Source of the DNA: Deinococcus gobiensis I-0
Lineage (GTDB): Bacteria; Deinococcota; Deinococci; Deinococcales; Deinococcaceae
Reading direction: 5' to 3'
NCBI RefSeq assembly: GCF_000252445.1
Contig: NC_017805.1
Location: forward strand, 204,093 to 268,092
DNA: 64,000 nt
The translations under genes were made by a program, and so were the position numbers. This document shows positions 29,533-39,666 of the stretch, piece by piece. The notes below the pieces were generated by a model. That model had not been told where the DNA came from and searched no databases. It saw nothing but the letters and a program-made list of their open reading frames with translations. How positions within the stretch are numbered: the stretch's first letter is position 1; each line of letters opens with the position of its first letter.

Positions 29533-30726
29533 ATGACCACCGCGACCAACACCCCGCCGCCGGGCCGCGCCGCCTGGCCCCCGGCACGGCTGCCGGGCGA
29601 CCTGCAACTCGTGCTGTGGCTGGGGTCCGCCCCCATGCTGCTGGCCTGCCTGCTGCCCTGGGTGCTGCTGCGGCCCAACCGGCTGGCGCAGGGCGAGTAC
29701 CTGCACCTGCCGCCCGCGCTGGCCGTGCTGGGGGGACTGCTGGCGCTGGCCACGCCGCTGGCCGGGCGCTTCATGCCGGCGGGGGTGCCCGTGCTGGCCC
29801 CGGCCGCGCTGGGCCTGGGCCTGTGGTGGCTGGGCGACCGCACGGCGGCGGCCATGCAGGGCCAGAGCGAGATCGCCCGCGCGAGTGCGAGCAGCGGCGT
29901 CTGGCTGTGGCTGCTGGGCGCGGCGGTGGCCGTATACGGCGCGGGCATGGTGGCCGCCCGGCTGGGGCGGTGGGCGCGGCCCCTGCCCTGGCTGTGGCTG
30001 CCGGTCGCCGCCGCGCTGCTGCTTTCGGGGCACTTCTCCGACTGGTCGGTGACGCGCGAACTGAGCGTGCAGCAGGCGCGCTTCGGGCAGGAACTCGGTC
30101 AGCACGTGCGGCTGGTGCTCTCGGGACTGGGGCTGGCGCTGCTCATCGGGGCGCCGCTGGCGGTGTGGGCCTCGGGCCGTGAGCGCGTGGCCGGCGCGGT
30201 GCTGGGGGTCGCGAACGCCATCCAGACGGTGCCGAGCCTCGCGCTGCTGGGCCTGCTCATCGCGCCGCTCTCGGCCCTGTCGAACGCGGTGCCGGGCCTG
30301 CGCGAGCTGGGGGTCAGCGGGATCGGGACGGCCCCGGCCCTGACCGCCCTGACGCTGTATGCCCTGCTGCCGGTGCTGCGCAACGGTGTGGTGGCCCTGC
30401 GGGGCGTGTCGCCGGGGGTGCTCGACGCCGCGCGCGGCATGGGCATGTCGGGGGCGCAGCGCTTCTGGCGGGTGCAGCTGCCGCTGGCACTGCCGGTGTG
30501 GCTCAGCGGCGTGCGGCAGGCGGCGGTACTTCTCGTCGGGGTGGCGAGTGTCGCCCAGCTCATCGGGGCGGGGGGCCTGGGTTACTTCATCTTCAGCGGC
30601 CTGCAAAGCGGCGCGGGCGACCTGATCCTGCTCGGGGCGGTGCCGGCGGCGCTGCTCGCCGTCCTGCTCGACCAGGGACTGCGGGCGCTGGAGCAGGTGC
30701 TGGGCAACGCCCTGGGACGGGCATAG
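29533..30726 (+). CDS. osmoprotectant ABC transporter permease (OsmY/OpuCB-like)
   Basis: The 397-residue permease has an N-terminal extra block of about four hydrophobic segments (residues about 20-180). The canonical BPD_transp_1 domain (about 190-395) follows, with GVANAIQTVPSLALLGLL and the EAA loop LDAARGMGMSGAQRFWRVQLP. The N-terminal extension resembles OsmW/YehY-type permeases. GGGAGGA precedes the ATG. It works with the second, shorter permease two genes on. The ATPase gene follows after 12 bp. Confidence 0.9.
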   Translation: MTTATNTPPPGRAAWPPARLPGDLQLVLWLGSAPMLLACLLPWVLLRPNRLAQGEYLHLPPALAVLGGLLALATPLAGRFMPAGVPVLAPAALGLGLWWLGDRTAAAMQGQSEIARASASSGVWLWLLGAAVAVYGAGMVAARLGRWARPLPWLWLPVAAALLLSGHFSDWSVTRELSVQQARFGQELGQHVRLVLSGLGLALLIGAPLAVWASGRERVAGAVLGVANAIQTVPSLALLGLLIAPLSALSNAVPGLRELGVSGIGTAPALTALTLYALLPVLRNGVVALRGVSPGVLDAARGMGMSGAQRFWRVQLPLALPVWLSGVRQAAVLLVGVASVAQLIGAGGLGYFIFSGLQSGAGDLILLGAVPAALLAVLLDQGLRALEQVLGNALGRA

Positions 30727-30738
30727 GAGAACTTTTCC

Positions 30739-31679
<941 letters not shown>

Positions 31680-31680
<1 letters not shown>

Positions 31681-32423
31681 TGACCGCCCTGGCCCCCGCC
31701 GCCCGCCCCCGCCGCCGCGTGCCCTGGGGGGCGCTGCTGTGGCCCGCGCTCCTGCTGCTGTGCCTGTGGCCGGGGATGCTGCCCAACCTGATGGCCCCCT
31801 TCTCGGCGGGCGAGCCCCCCGACGTGGGCGACTCGCCGCTGTGGCAGCTCACGCTGGTGCATCTGGCGCTGGTGTTCGGGGCCGAGGCGCTCGTGCTGCT
31901 CATCGGGCTGCCACTGGCCGTCTTCGTGACCCGGCCGGGCCGCGCCGCCCTGATGCGGCTGGCCGAGGCGCTGACCGGCCTGGGCCAGACGGTGCCCACC
32001 CTGGCCATCCTGGCGCTCGCGGTGCCGACCCTGGGGCTGGGGCTGCGGCCCACGCTGCTGGGGCTGGTGCTGTACGGCCTCGTGCCGGTGGTATCCAACG
32101 GGGTCGCGGGGCTGCTGTCGGTGGACCGCTCGGTGCTCGACGCTGCGCGCGGCATGGGCATGACGCCGGGGCAGCAACTGCGCCGCGTCGAGCTGCCCCT
32201 GAGCCTCCCCATCCTCCTCGCGGGCGTGCGCACGAGCACGGTCTACAACGTCGGCACGGCGACCATCGGGGCGGCGCTGGGGGCGGGCGGGCTGGGCCTG
32301 CCGATCATCAACGGGCTGTCGCAGCAGAACACGGGGCTGGTCCTGATCGGCGCCCTCCTGAGCGCCCTGCTGGCCCTGAGCCTGGACGCCCTGCTGGGGC
32401 TGGTCGTCCGGCGCGAATCGTAG
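31680..32423 (+). CDS. osmoprotectant ABC transporter permease (OsmW/OpuCD-like)
   Basis: The 247-residue permease has about six hydrophobic segments and the BPD_transp_1 core (LTGLGQTVPTLAILALAVPT), with the EAA loop LDAARGMGMTPGQQLRRVELP. This is the short partner of the longer permease encoded two genes upstream. The start overlaps the ATPase stop. The operon ends here; no clear hairpin is seen before the nrd promoter. Confidence 0.9.
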
Positions 32424-32483
32424 CCCCGGACCGACTGGCGGCTGGTACACTGTTCCCGCTCCCTCACCGTCGGCTGAACCAAG

Positions 32484-32530
32484 ATACAAGGTCTGTCACA
32501 TTGACTGCCTCAGGGTACAAGGGGTAGAGT
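32484..32530 (+). promoter_or_regulatory. nrdI operon promoter with two TACAAGG repeats
   Basis: TTGACT (32501-32506) and TAGAGT (32525-32530) form a -35/-10 pair with an 18-bp spacer. TACAAGG occurs at 32485 and 32516, 31 bp apart, flanking the -35. The ATG of nrdI is about 145 nt downstream of the predicted start. A third hexamer, TACACT with TGG before it (32446-32451), is an alternative. Confidence 0.6.
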
Positions 32531-32680
32531 CTGGGCAGATTCGTTCGTCAGGTCACACTGGCGCGGCCCGAGAACGGGCCAGACGCCGCCGACCGGGCGT
32601 GCCCTTCCTTCACCCTCCCGCTCCTGGCCCCCCTGGTCGGGTTCCCCTTCACGCGCCGCGTCCCGGCCGGAGGTTTTCCC

Positions 32681-33070
32681 ATGCTGCTCGCCTTCGATTC
32701 GCTGACCGGTAACGTGCGCCGCTTCGTGGGGGGCGTGCAGGCCGCGCTGCCGGACTGTGCCCTCGACGCCCAGCCGGTGCAGGCAGCCCAGCCGACGGAG
32801 GACTTCGTGCTGTTCACCTACACCTTCGGAACCGGGCAGGTTCCGGCGACCACGGCCCGGTTCCTGGAGCAGCACGGGGGGCGGCTGCGCGGTGTGGTCT
32901 CCAGCGGCAGCTTCCACTGGGGCGACAACTTCGGGCGGGCGGGCGACCTCATCGCCGCGCGCTACGGCGTGCCCCTGATCGCCAAGATCAACAAGGGCGG
33001 CACCGCGCAGGACCGCGAGACGGTCGCCGCATGGCTGCGTGAATGGGAAGAAGGCCAAGCGCAGGCCTGA
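32681..33070 (+). CDS. nrdI: class Ib ribonucleotide reductase flavodoxin NrdI
   Basis: NrdI is a small FMN protein that helps oxidise the NrdF metal centre. The 129-residue product begins MLLAFDSLTGNVRRF (phosphate loop) and has the NrdI blocks FTYTFGTGQVP (about 47-57) and GVVSSGSFHWGDNFGRAGD near 72-90. It precedes nrdE, as in most class Ib operons. GGAGG lies 7 nt before the ATG. A 145-nt leader separates it from the proposed promoter. Confidence 0.93.
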   Translation: MLLAFDSLTGNVRRFVGGVQAALPDCALDAQPVQAAQPTEDFVLFTYTFGTGQVPATTARFLEQHGGRLRGVVSSGSFHWGDNFGRAGDLIAARYGVPLIAKINKGGTAQDRETVAAWLREWEEGQAQA

Positions 33071-33146
33071 GCCAGGGAGTAACGCTTTACCCCCGACGGG
33101 TTGTCCAACTTTGGGCAACTCAGCTTTGGTTTAGATTATAAACTGC

Positions 33147-33175
33147 TTTACTTTCCCAAGTTTTCAGACTACTCT
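33147..33175 (+). promoter_or_regulatory. candidate leaderless promoter of nrdE
   Basis: TTTACT (33147-33152, 4 of 6 matches to the -35 consensus) and TACTCT (33170-33175) are 17 bp apart. The -10 ends 6 nt before the ATG at 33182. The region 33110-33180 is markedly AT-rich and no Shine-Dalgarno is present, which fits a leaderless transcript. Confidence 0.5.
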
Positions 33176-33181
33176 GACACC

Positions 33182-35269
33182 ATGGAACGCTGGATCGAGC
33201 TGAACAACAAGGTGCTGGCCGGGAGTGTCGTGGACACCCGGTACGACACCGAGGCATTGCAGGCCTTCTTTCAGGAGAAGGTCAACCCCAACACCGTCTT
33301 CTTCCACAACCTCGCCGAGAAGGTGCGGTACATGGTCGAACACGGCCTGTGGGACGCCGAACTGTTCACCCGCTACAGCCCCCAGGAAGTGCAGCAGGTC
33401 TTCGAGAAGGCCTACGGCTACAAGTTCCGGTTCAAGGCCTTCATGGGCGCGTTCAAGTTCTACAGCGAGTACGCCACCATGACCCCCGACCGCTCGCGGT
33501 GGCTGGAGCGCTACGAGGACCGCATGGCCCTGACCGCTCTGGCCCGCTCCGAGACGGTGGAAGGCGCACTGGACCTCGTGCACCACCTCGTGAACCAGAC
33601 CTTCACGCCCGCCACCCCCACACTGATGAACTCGGGCAAGGCGAACACCGGCCGCCTCGTGAGCTGCTTCCTGCTCCAGGACTGCACCGACAACCTCGAC
33701 TCGATCACCAAGACGCTGTCGTTCGTCGCGGAACTGAGCAAGGGTGGCGGCGGCATCGGCGTGGAGGTCAGCAACCTGCGGGCGCGGGGCGAGTCGCTGC
33801 GCGGCATCCAGAACGTGACCAAGGGTGTGATGGGCGTCGCCAAGATGCTCGACAACATGCTGCGCTACGCCGACCAGGCCGGGCAGCGCCCCGGCGCCGG
33901 GGCCATCTACCTCAGCGTGATGCACGCCGACTTCGGAGACACCCTGAACGCCAAGAAGATCGCCACCGACGAGGACGCCCGCCTCAAGACCCTCTCTGTG
34001 GGTGCGACCATCCCCGACGTCTTCCTGGACAAGGTGCGCGCCGGCGAGGACATCTTCCAGTTCTACCCGCACTCGCTGTGGCAGGAGACGGGCCGCGAAT
34101 TCACCGACATCGACTGGACGCGCGAATACCAGACGCTGGCCGACAACCCCAACATCCGCAAGAAGCGGGTCTCGGCCCGGCGCGTGCTGGAGGATATCGC
34201 CGTGACGCAGGGCGAGAGCGGCTATCCCTACCTGCTGTTCGAGGGCAACGCCAACCGCGCCAACCCCATCCCGAACATCGGCTCGATCAAGATGAGCAAC
34301 CTGTGTAGCGAGATCCTGCAACCCACGCTGCCCAGCTATTTCCACCCCTACGGTCAGGAAAGCAAGGACCGCGTGGGCCTGGACGTGAGCTGCAACCTCG
34401 CCTCGCTGGTCATCGAGCGCGCGATGGAGAGCCGCGACCTCGGCTCGGTGGTCGGCACGGCGATCCGCATGCTGGACAACGTGGCCCGCAGCACGAGCAT
34501 CCACGAGGTGCCGGCCGTGCGCCGCGCGAACGACGAGATGCGCTCGATCGGCCTGGGCGCGATGGGCCTGCACTCGTTCCTGGCGAAGTCCGAACTCATC
34601 TACGGCAGCCCCGAGGCGCTGGAGTTCTGCGACGTGTTCTTCGCCGCCATGCACTACCACGCCCGTAAGGCCAGCATGGAAATCGCGCGCGACACCGGTT
34701 TCGTCTTCCGGGGCTTCGAGGGCAGCCGTTACCAGAGCGGCGAGCACTTCGCGCAGTACCTGGAGCGCGACTTCCGGCCCGTGACGCCCGAGGTGGCCGC
34801 GCTGTTCGTGGGCCAGACCCTGCCCACCCGTCAGGACTGGGAGCAGCTCGTCGCCGACATCAAGCAGCACGGCCTGGCGCACTCGTTCGTGATGGCGGTC
34901 GCCCCCACCGGCTCGATCAGCTACGTCTCGCACGCCTCGGCCAGCGTGATGCCCGTGACCGAGAAGGTCGAGACCCGCACGAGCAACAAGGCCCGCACCA
35001 TCTACCCGATGCCTCACCTGAGCGCCGACACCGAGTGGTACTACGAAGAGGCCTACGACATGGACCAGCGCCGCGTGATCGACACCGTGGCGACCATCCA
35101 GAAGCACGTGGACCAGGGTATCTCCTGCACCCTGTTCGTACCCAGCAGCGCCACCACCCGTGACCTGCAGCGGTACTACCTCTACGCCTTCTCGCGCGGG
35201 GTCAAGACCCTGTACTACACCCGCCTGCGCAAGATGAGCATCGAGGAATGCCTGACCTGCGCGGTATGA
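33182..35269 (+). CDS. nrdE: class Ib ribonucleoside-diphosphate reductase alpha subunit NrdE
   Basis: This is the catalytic subunit that reduces ribonucleoside diphosphates. The product has 695 residues. It has the redox Cys in RLVSCFLLQDC, the thiyl-radical Cys in MSNLCSEIL, paired Tyr residues in the C-terminal LYYTRLR region, and a C-terminal CLTCAV pair for thioredoxin-like reductants. No ATP-cone domain is present, as expected for class Ib. No intein is present. The start at 33182 is preferred to in-frame TTG 33101 because the extra 27 codons are AT-rich and contain rare codons. It is followed by a 265-bp gap holding two NrdR-like boxes. Confidence 0.96.
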   Translation: MERWIELNNKVLAGSVVDTRYDTEALQAFFQEKVNPNTVFFHNLAEKVRYMVEHGLWDAELFTRYSPQEVQQVFEKAYGYKFRFKAFMGAFKFYSEYATMTPDRSRWLERYEDRMALTALARSETVEGALDLVHHLVNQTFTPATPTLMNSGKANTGRLVSCFLLQDCTDNLDSITKTLSFVAELSKGGGGIGVEVSNLRARGESLRGIQNVTKGVMGVAKMLDNMLRYADQAGQRPGAGAIYLSVMHADFGDTLNAKKIATDEDARLKTLSVGATIPDVFLDKVRAGEDIFQFYPHSLWQETGREFTDIDWTREYQTLADNPNIRKKRVSARRVLEDIAVTQGESGYPYLLFEGNANRANPIPNIGSIKMSNLCSEILQPTLPSYFHPYGQESKDRVGLDVSCNLASLVIERAMESRDLGSVVGTAIRMLDNVARSTSIHEVPAVRRANDEMRSIGLGAMGLHSFLAKSELIYGSPEALEFCDVFFAAMHYHARKASMEIARDTGFVFRGFEGSRYQSGEHFAQYLERDFRPVTPEVAALFVGQTLPTRQDWEQLVADIKQHGLAHSFVMAVAPTGSISYVSHASASVMPVTEKVETRTSNKARTIYPMPHLSADTEWYYEEAYDMDQRRVIDTVATIQKHVDQGISCTLFVPSSATTRDLQRYYLYAFSRGVKTLYYTRLRKMSIEECLTCAV

Positions 35270-35283
35270 GACCGGGCTAAAAC

Positions 35284-35329
35284 ATACAATATCCAGTATT
35301 TGCGTTACATTCCGCGCTATATCTGGTAC
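35284..35329 (+). promoter_or_regulatory. two candidate NrdR boxes upstream of nrdF
   Basis: Box 1 (35284-35299, ATACAATATCCAGTAT) matches about 12 of 16 positions of the published NrdR consensus. Box 2 (35314-35329, GCGCTATATCTGGTAC) matches about 10, including the ATAT core. The boxes start 30 bp apart, close to three helix turns, as is usual for NrdR pairs. They lie 205 bp before nrdF. NrdR is the known repressor of ribonucleotide reductase genes. Confidence 0.5.
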
Positions 35330-35534
35330 ATGATGAATGAGGGCCATCCTGCCGGTGGCCTGGGCAGACGCTAGGCTCCGCGATCTGCACACCTGCCGTT
35401 TCACATCCGCAGGTCACCGCGAGGGCGTAAGGTAGACAGCTTTGGGGCCGCCGACGCCGGGTCGAGGCCACTTTTCCGGAGAAAGACGGTGCACACCGCT
35501 CTTTCCCAGTAGTTCACCGAACGAGGTATCCAGC

Positions 35535-36539
35535 ATGTCCCCACACACGCCGTTTTCAGCGACCAACTGGTCAGAACCGGAAGACTCCTTCTCCACGACC
35601 TTCTACGAGAAATACACCTCGCAGCTGTGGTTCCCCGAGGAGATTCCGCTGACCAACGACGCGCTGGTGTGGCAGGCCCTGGGCGAGCAGGAGCGCTGGA
35701 CCTACATCCACGCCTCGGCGGGCCTGAACGCGCTCGACACCCTTCAGGGCGAGGTCGGGATGCCGGCGCTGCGTCACCTCGTGGACGGCCACATCCGCAA
35801 GGCGACGCTGCAGTTCCAGGGCATGATGGAGGACATCCACGCCCGGTCCTACAGCCTCATGAACAAGACCTTCCTCTCGACGAGCGAGGAGCGCGAGGTC
35901 TTCGAGTGGGTCCGGCAGCAGCCGCAGCTCCAGTTCAAGATCAGCTTCATCCAGGGTGTCTTCGCCGATCCCGACATCTCGAATCTCGGCCTCTGGAAGA
36001 AGATGGTCGTGTCGTGCATGCTCGAAACGGCGCTGTTCTACAGCGGTTTCTTCTATCCGCTGTACCTCGCCGGGCAGGGCCGCATGGTGTCGGCGGGCGA
36101 GATCTTCAACCTGATCATCCTCGACGAGGCGGTCCACGGCGTATACGTGGCGCTGCTGGCCCAGGAGAAGTTCGCCGCGATGAACGAGGCCGAGCAGGCC
36201 TACGCCCTGGCGTGGTACGACGCGACCCTCCAGACGCTGTACCGCAACGAGCTGAGCTACACCGAGACGCTGTACGCGGGCGTGGGCCTGACCGGCGAGG
36301 TCAAGAAGTTCATCCGCTTCAACTTCAACGTGCTGGCCGACAACCTCGGCACCCCGCGCCCCTTTGCCGACGAGGAGATCAATCCTATCGTGCAAAACGG
36401 CATCCGCTCGAAGGGCACCACCCACGACTTCTTTTCCAGCAAGGGCAGCAGCTACAGCAAGATCGGCGTGGAGCCGCTGACCGAGCAGGATTTCAACGAC
36501 ATCTGGCCCAGCCAGCCCATAAGGATCGCCCATGACTGA
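35535..36539 (+). CDS. nrdF: class Ib ribonucleoside-diphosphate reductase beta subunit NrdF
   Basis: This is the radical-generating dimetal subunit. It has 334 residues. Ligand-bearing helices are recognisable: LWFPEEIPLTND, then SLMNKTFLS region, FYPLYLAG, and IILDEAVHGVYVAL with the Glu and His ligands. A start ATG at 35535 with GAGGT is chosen; upstream in-frame codons lack a site. The gene is separated from nrdE by 265 bp and overlaps the thioredoxin-like gene by 8 bp. Confidence 0.95.
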   Translation: MSPHTPFSATNWSEPEDSFSTTFYEKYTSQLWFPEEIPLTNDALVWQALGEQERWTYIHASAGLNALDTLQGEVGMPALRHLVDGHIRKATLQFQGMMEDIHARSYSLMNKTFLSTSEEREVFEWVRQQPQLQFKISFIQGVFADPDISNLGLWKKMVVSCMLETALFYSGFFYPLYLAGQGRMVSAGEIFNLIILDEAVHGVYVALLAQEKFAAMNEAEQAYALAWYDATLQTLYRNELSYTETLYAGVGLTGEVKKFIRFNFNVLADNLGTPRPFADEEINPIVQNGIRSKGTTHDFFSSKGSSYSKIGVEPLTEQDFNDIWPSQPIRIAHD

Positions 36540-36834
36540 CCCTGCCCCGAAAGCCGAAGTCCTGATGCTCACGCAGGACGCCTGCCCCGATTGCGAACGC
36601 CTCAAGCTCATGCTCGACAAGCCTCTGCGGGGGCAGTTCGCCGGCCTGATCCGCCCGGTCCACCGTCAGGGCCAGCCCGACGAATTCGAGTCGGTCGTGG
36701 CGCTGTACGGCGTCCAGAAGACCCCTGCCCTGATCGACACGGCCAGCGGGCGCGTCCTGCTGAACACCGGCGGTCTGGGCGAGGTCAAGGCCTTCCTGAC
36801 GGCGGCGCAGGTCGCGGAGCCGGTCGGCTCGTAA
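36532..36834 (+). CDS. glutaredoxin/thioredoxin-like protein, probable NrdE reductant
   Basis: The 100-residue thioredoxin-fold protein has the redox motif CPDC (about residues 18-21, in TQDACPDCERL) and a cis-Pro in the KTPALID turn. Its position, overlapping the nrdF stop by 8 bp, suggests it reduces NrdE through the C-terminal CxxC, as NrdH does. The motif differs from the usual NrdH CVQC or CMQC, so the NrdH name is not certain. AAGGA precedes the ATG. The operon ends at a hairpin followed by five T. Confidence 0.82.
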   Translation: MTDPAPKAEVLMLTQDACPDCERLKLMLDKPLRGQFAGLIRPVHRQGQPDEFESVVALYGVQKTPALIDTASGRVLLNTGGLGEVKAFLTAAQVAEPVGS

Positions 36835-36853
36835 CCCCGGAGGCAGACCAGAA

Positions 36854-36892
36854 GGCGGCCCCCTTCCAGACCGGAGGGGGCCGCCCGTTTTT
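36854..36892 (+). terminator. intrinsic terminator of the nrd operon
   Basis: A GC-rich 11-bp stem (36854-36864 with 36875-36885) is followed by CGTTTTT. It is one of the few classical hairpin-plus-U terminators in the window. Confidence 0.85.
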
Positions 36893-37020
36893 CATGTCCC
36901 TGCGGCGGTCTGCGGCGCGGGCGGGGTGGTGGGTCGAACGGCACCCCCCAGGTCACGGGGACCCGCTCGACCCGGAGCAGAGACGTCGGGCGGCCTTCTG
37001 GAACCTCCGAGCCATCCTCC

Positions 37021-37524
37021 TCAGCGGATGATCTCGATTTCCGACAGGGACGTGGAACTCGACTCGATACGTTGCTGGCGCAGTTGCCCCAACTCCTGCC
37101 GGTCTACGGCGTGCTGGGCCATGACAATGGTCTGGCACAGCAGCAGCAGCGACGAGCTGACGCTCATGGGCAGGGGCCGCACCATACGCTCGCGCAGCAC
37201 CAGGCCGCGCGCGCCGTCGGTGAGGATCAGGACCGAGGGCCCGACCAGCAGGCCCGCCGCCTGAGGAAAAGGCCAGGTGCGGGCGCGGCAGGCCATGAGT
37301 TCCTCGCGCCAGCTCGCGGTGTCGTCGTCATGGGCGGCGTGGGCGGCGGGCGCGCGGCCGGCGCGGCGGTGCAGTTCGGCCAGCAGGCCCGTGACCTGCT
37401 CGCCCTGCTCGGGGGTCAGGCTGCTCAGGCGCGACACCAGGGCCTCGCGCGGCAGTTCGCCCGCCTGCCAGTCGAGGACGGCGCGCAGCAGGGTGGCCGG
37501 TGGGGTTGTGTCGTCCGTGGTCAT
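37021..37524 (-). CDS. hypothetical protein, soluble, 167 residues
   Basis: The gene is not recognised. The product is helical by composition, with an N-terminal region (LLRAVLDWQAGELPREAL) and a stretch around 90-115 (LVGPSVLILTDGARGLVLRE) that could be a beta-rich unit. It ends in a Ser/Thr/Glu-rich tail. No signal peptide, membrane segment or cysteine pair is present. AAGGAG lies before the ATG. It is convergent with the nrd operon and downstream of a hairpin that ends the alcohol dehydrogenase gene. Codon use is that of a real gene. Confidence 0.65.
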   Translation of the reverse strand: MTTDDTTPPATLLRAVLDWQAGELPREALVSRLSSLTPEQGEQVTGLLAELHRRAGRAPAAHAAHDDDTASWREELMACRARTWPFPQAAGLLVGPSVLILTDGARGLVLRERMVRPLPMSVSSSLLLLCQTIVMAQHAVDRQELGQLRQQRIESSSTSLSEIEIIR

Positions 37525-37558
37525 GGCACTCTCCTTCTTGACCTCCCATCTTATACGG

Positions 37559-37598
37559 CCTGTAGACGCCCGGCCACCGTGGGTCAGGCGTCTACAGG
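37559..37598 (-). terminator. hairpin after the zinc alcohol dehydrogenase
   Basis: CCTGTAGACGCC (37559-37570) pairs perfectly with 37587-37598 across a 16-nt loop. It lies 19 bp beyond the dehydrogenase stop and has no U tract. A TATAAG hexamer just beyond it may be the -10 of the hypothetical gene. Confidence 0.6.
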
Positions 37599-37616
37599 CG
37601 AAGGGTCAAGAAGCGC

Positions 37617-38791
<1,175 letters not shown>

Positions 38792-38795
<4 letters not shown>

Positions 38796-39517
38796 ACCCG
38801 TCCCTCCTGCGTGCCCGTTCCGGCCCCGGCGCGGCCGCTGCTCTGGCCCCGGGCGGTGGGCGCGTAGCCCAGTTCCTGCTCCCGCTTGAAGCGCATCAGG
38901 TCGTCGCGCAGCTGCTGGCCCGGCTCCTGGCCCAGCATGCGGGCCACCACGGCCCCGGTCGCGCCGCCGGGCGGCTTGTAGCCCAGGCGCACGACCACTT
39001 CGGTGCCCCGGTCGCCCGGCGCAGGCCGGAAGAGCACCTCGCCGCTGTTCTCGATGGTCGCCCCCGGCAGCGAGGCCCAGGCCAGCCGCTTGCCCGGCTC
39101 GTCGGCCGTGATCTCGGCTTCCCAACCCACGTGCGTTCCGGCCGGGGCCTTCACGGTCCAGCGCGAGCGCTTCTCGCTGAGGACTTCCACCTGTTCCAGA
39201 TGGGTCATGAGGCCGGGCAGCGAGGCGAGGTCACGCCAGCGGGCATACAGCTTGTCCGCGTCCTGGCCGATGGTCACCGCGTCGCTCACCTTGACCTCGC
39301 CGTCCGCGTTCTGCTCGATCTTCAGGGCGGTCGCCAGGGGATGCCGGCCGGTCAGGGCCTGCGCCGCGACGGCCACCCCCGCCGCGCCCAGCAGCAGCCG
39401 CTGCGCCGGATGGCCGCCGCGCAGGCCCATCGCGCTCAGACCCACCCCCAGAATGCCGTAGGCGACCCGCTCTGCCGGGGTCATCTGTGCCCCCGCTTTC
39501 CCGCTGTGTGTCGTCAT
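38792..39517 (-). CDS. SRPBCC (polyketide cyclase/dehydrase) protein with membrane N-terminus
   Basis: The product has 241 residues. About 15-60 is a DUF2892-like hydrophobic segment ([31 protein letters not shown]). About 70-215 is a START/SRPBCC ligand-binding fold ([36 protein letters not shown]). The tail ([13 protein letters not shown]) is disordered. This combination commonly sits next to a zinc dehydrogenase, with which it shares an ATGA overlap here. No catalytic function is shown. The upstream region (39518-39666) has no visible terminator. Confidence 0.82.
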
Positions 39518-39666
39518 GCGCCCCAGTCAAGGGGCGGGGGCCGGCGTCAACGGTCACTCCCCGCACTGTGTGGGGGCTTGCTGAATCCCCGGTGATGGCC
39601 CCTCCCCCCGCTAGGCCCCGGGTCCCTCACGGCAGGCTCATCCAGGCCACATCAGCCGACCCGGGG

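Noticed and set aside
33101..33181. N-terminal extension of NrdE from TTG 33101
   Set aside because: The 27 codons are AT-rich with rare codons (TTA, TAT, AAA), and the stretch contains a credible promoter. Family alignment starts near MERWIELNNKV.
35284..35329. Radiation/desiccation response motif (RDRM) of Deinococcus
   Set aside because: The AT-rich palindromic bases fit the NrdR consensus better than the 17-bp RDRM; no RDRM-like site was recognised elsewhere in the window.
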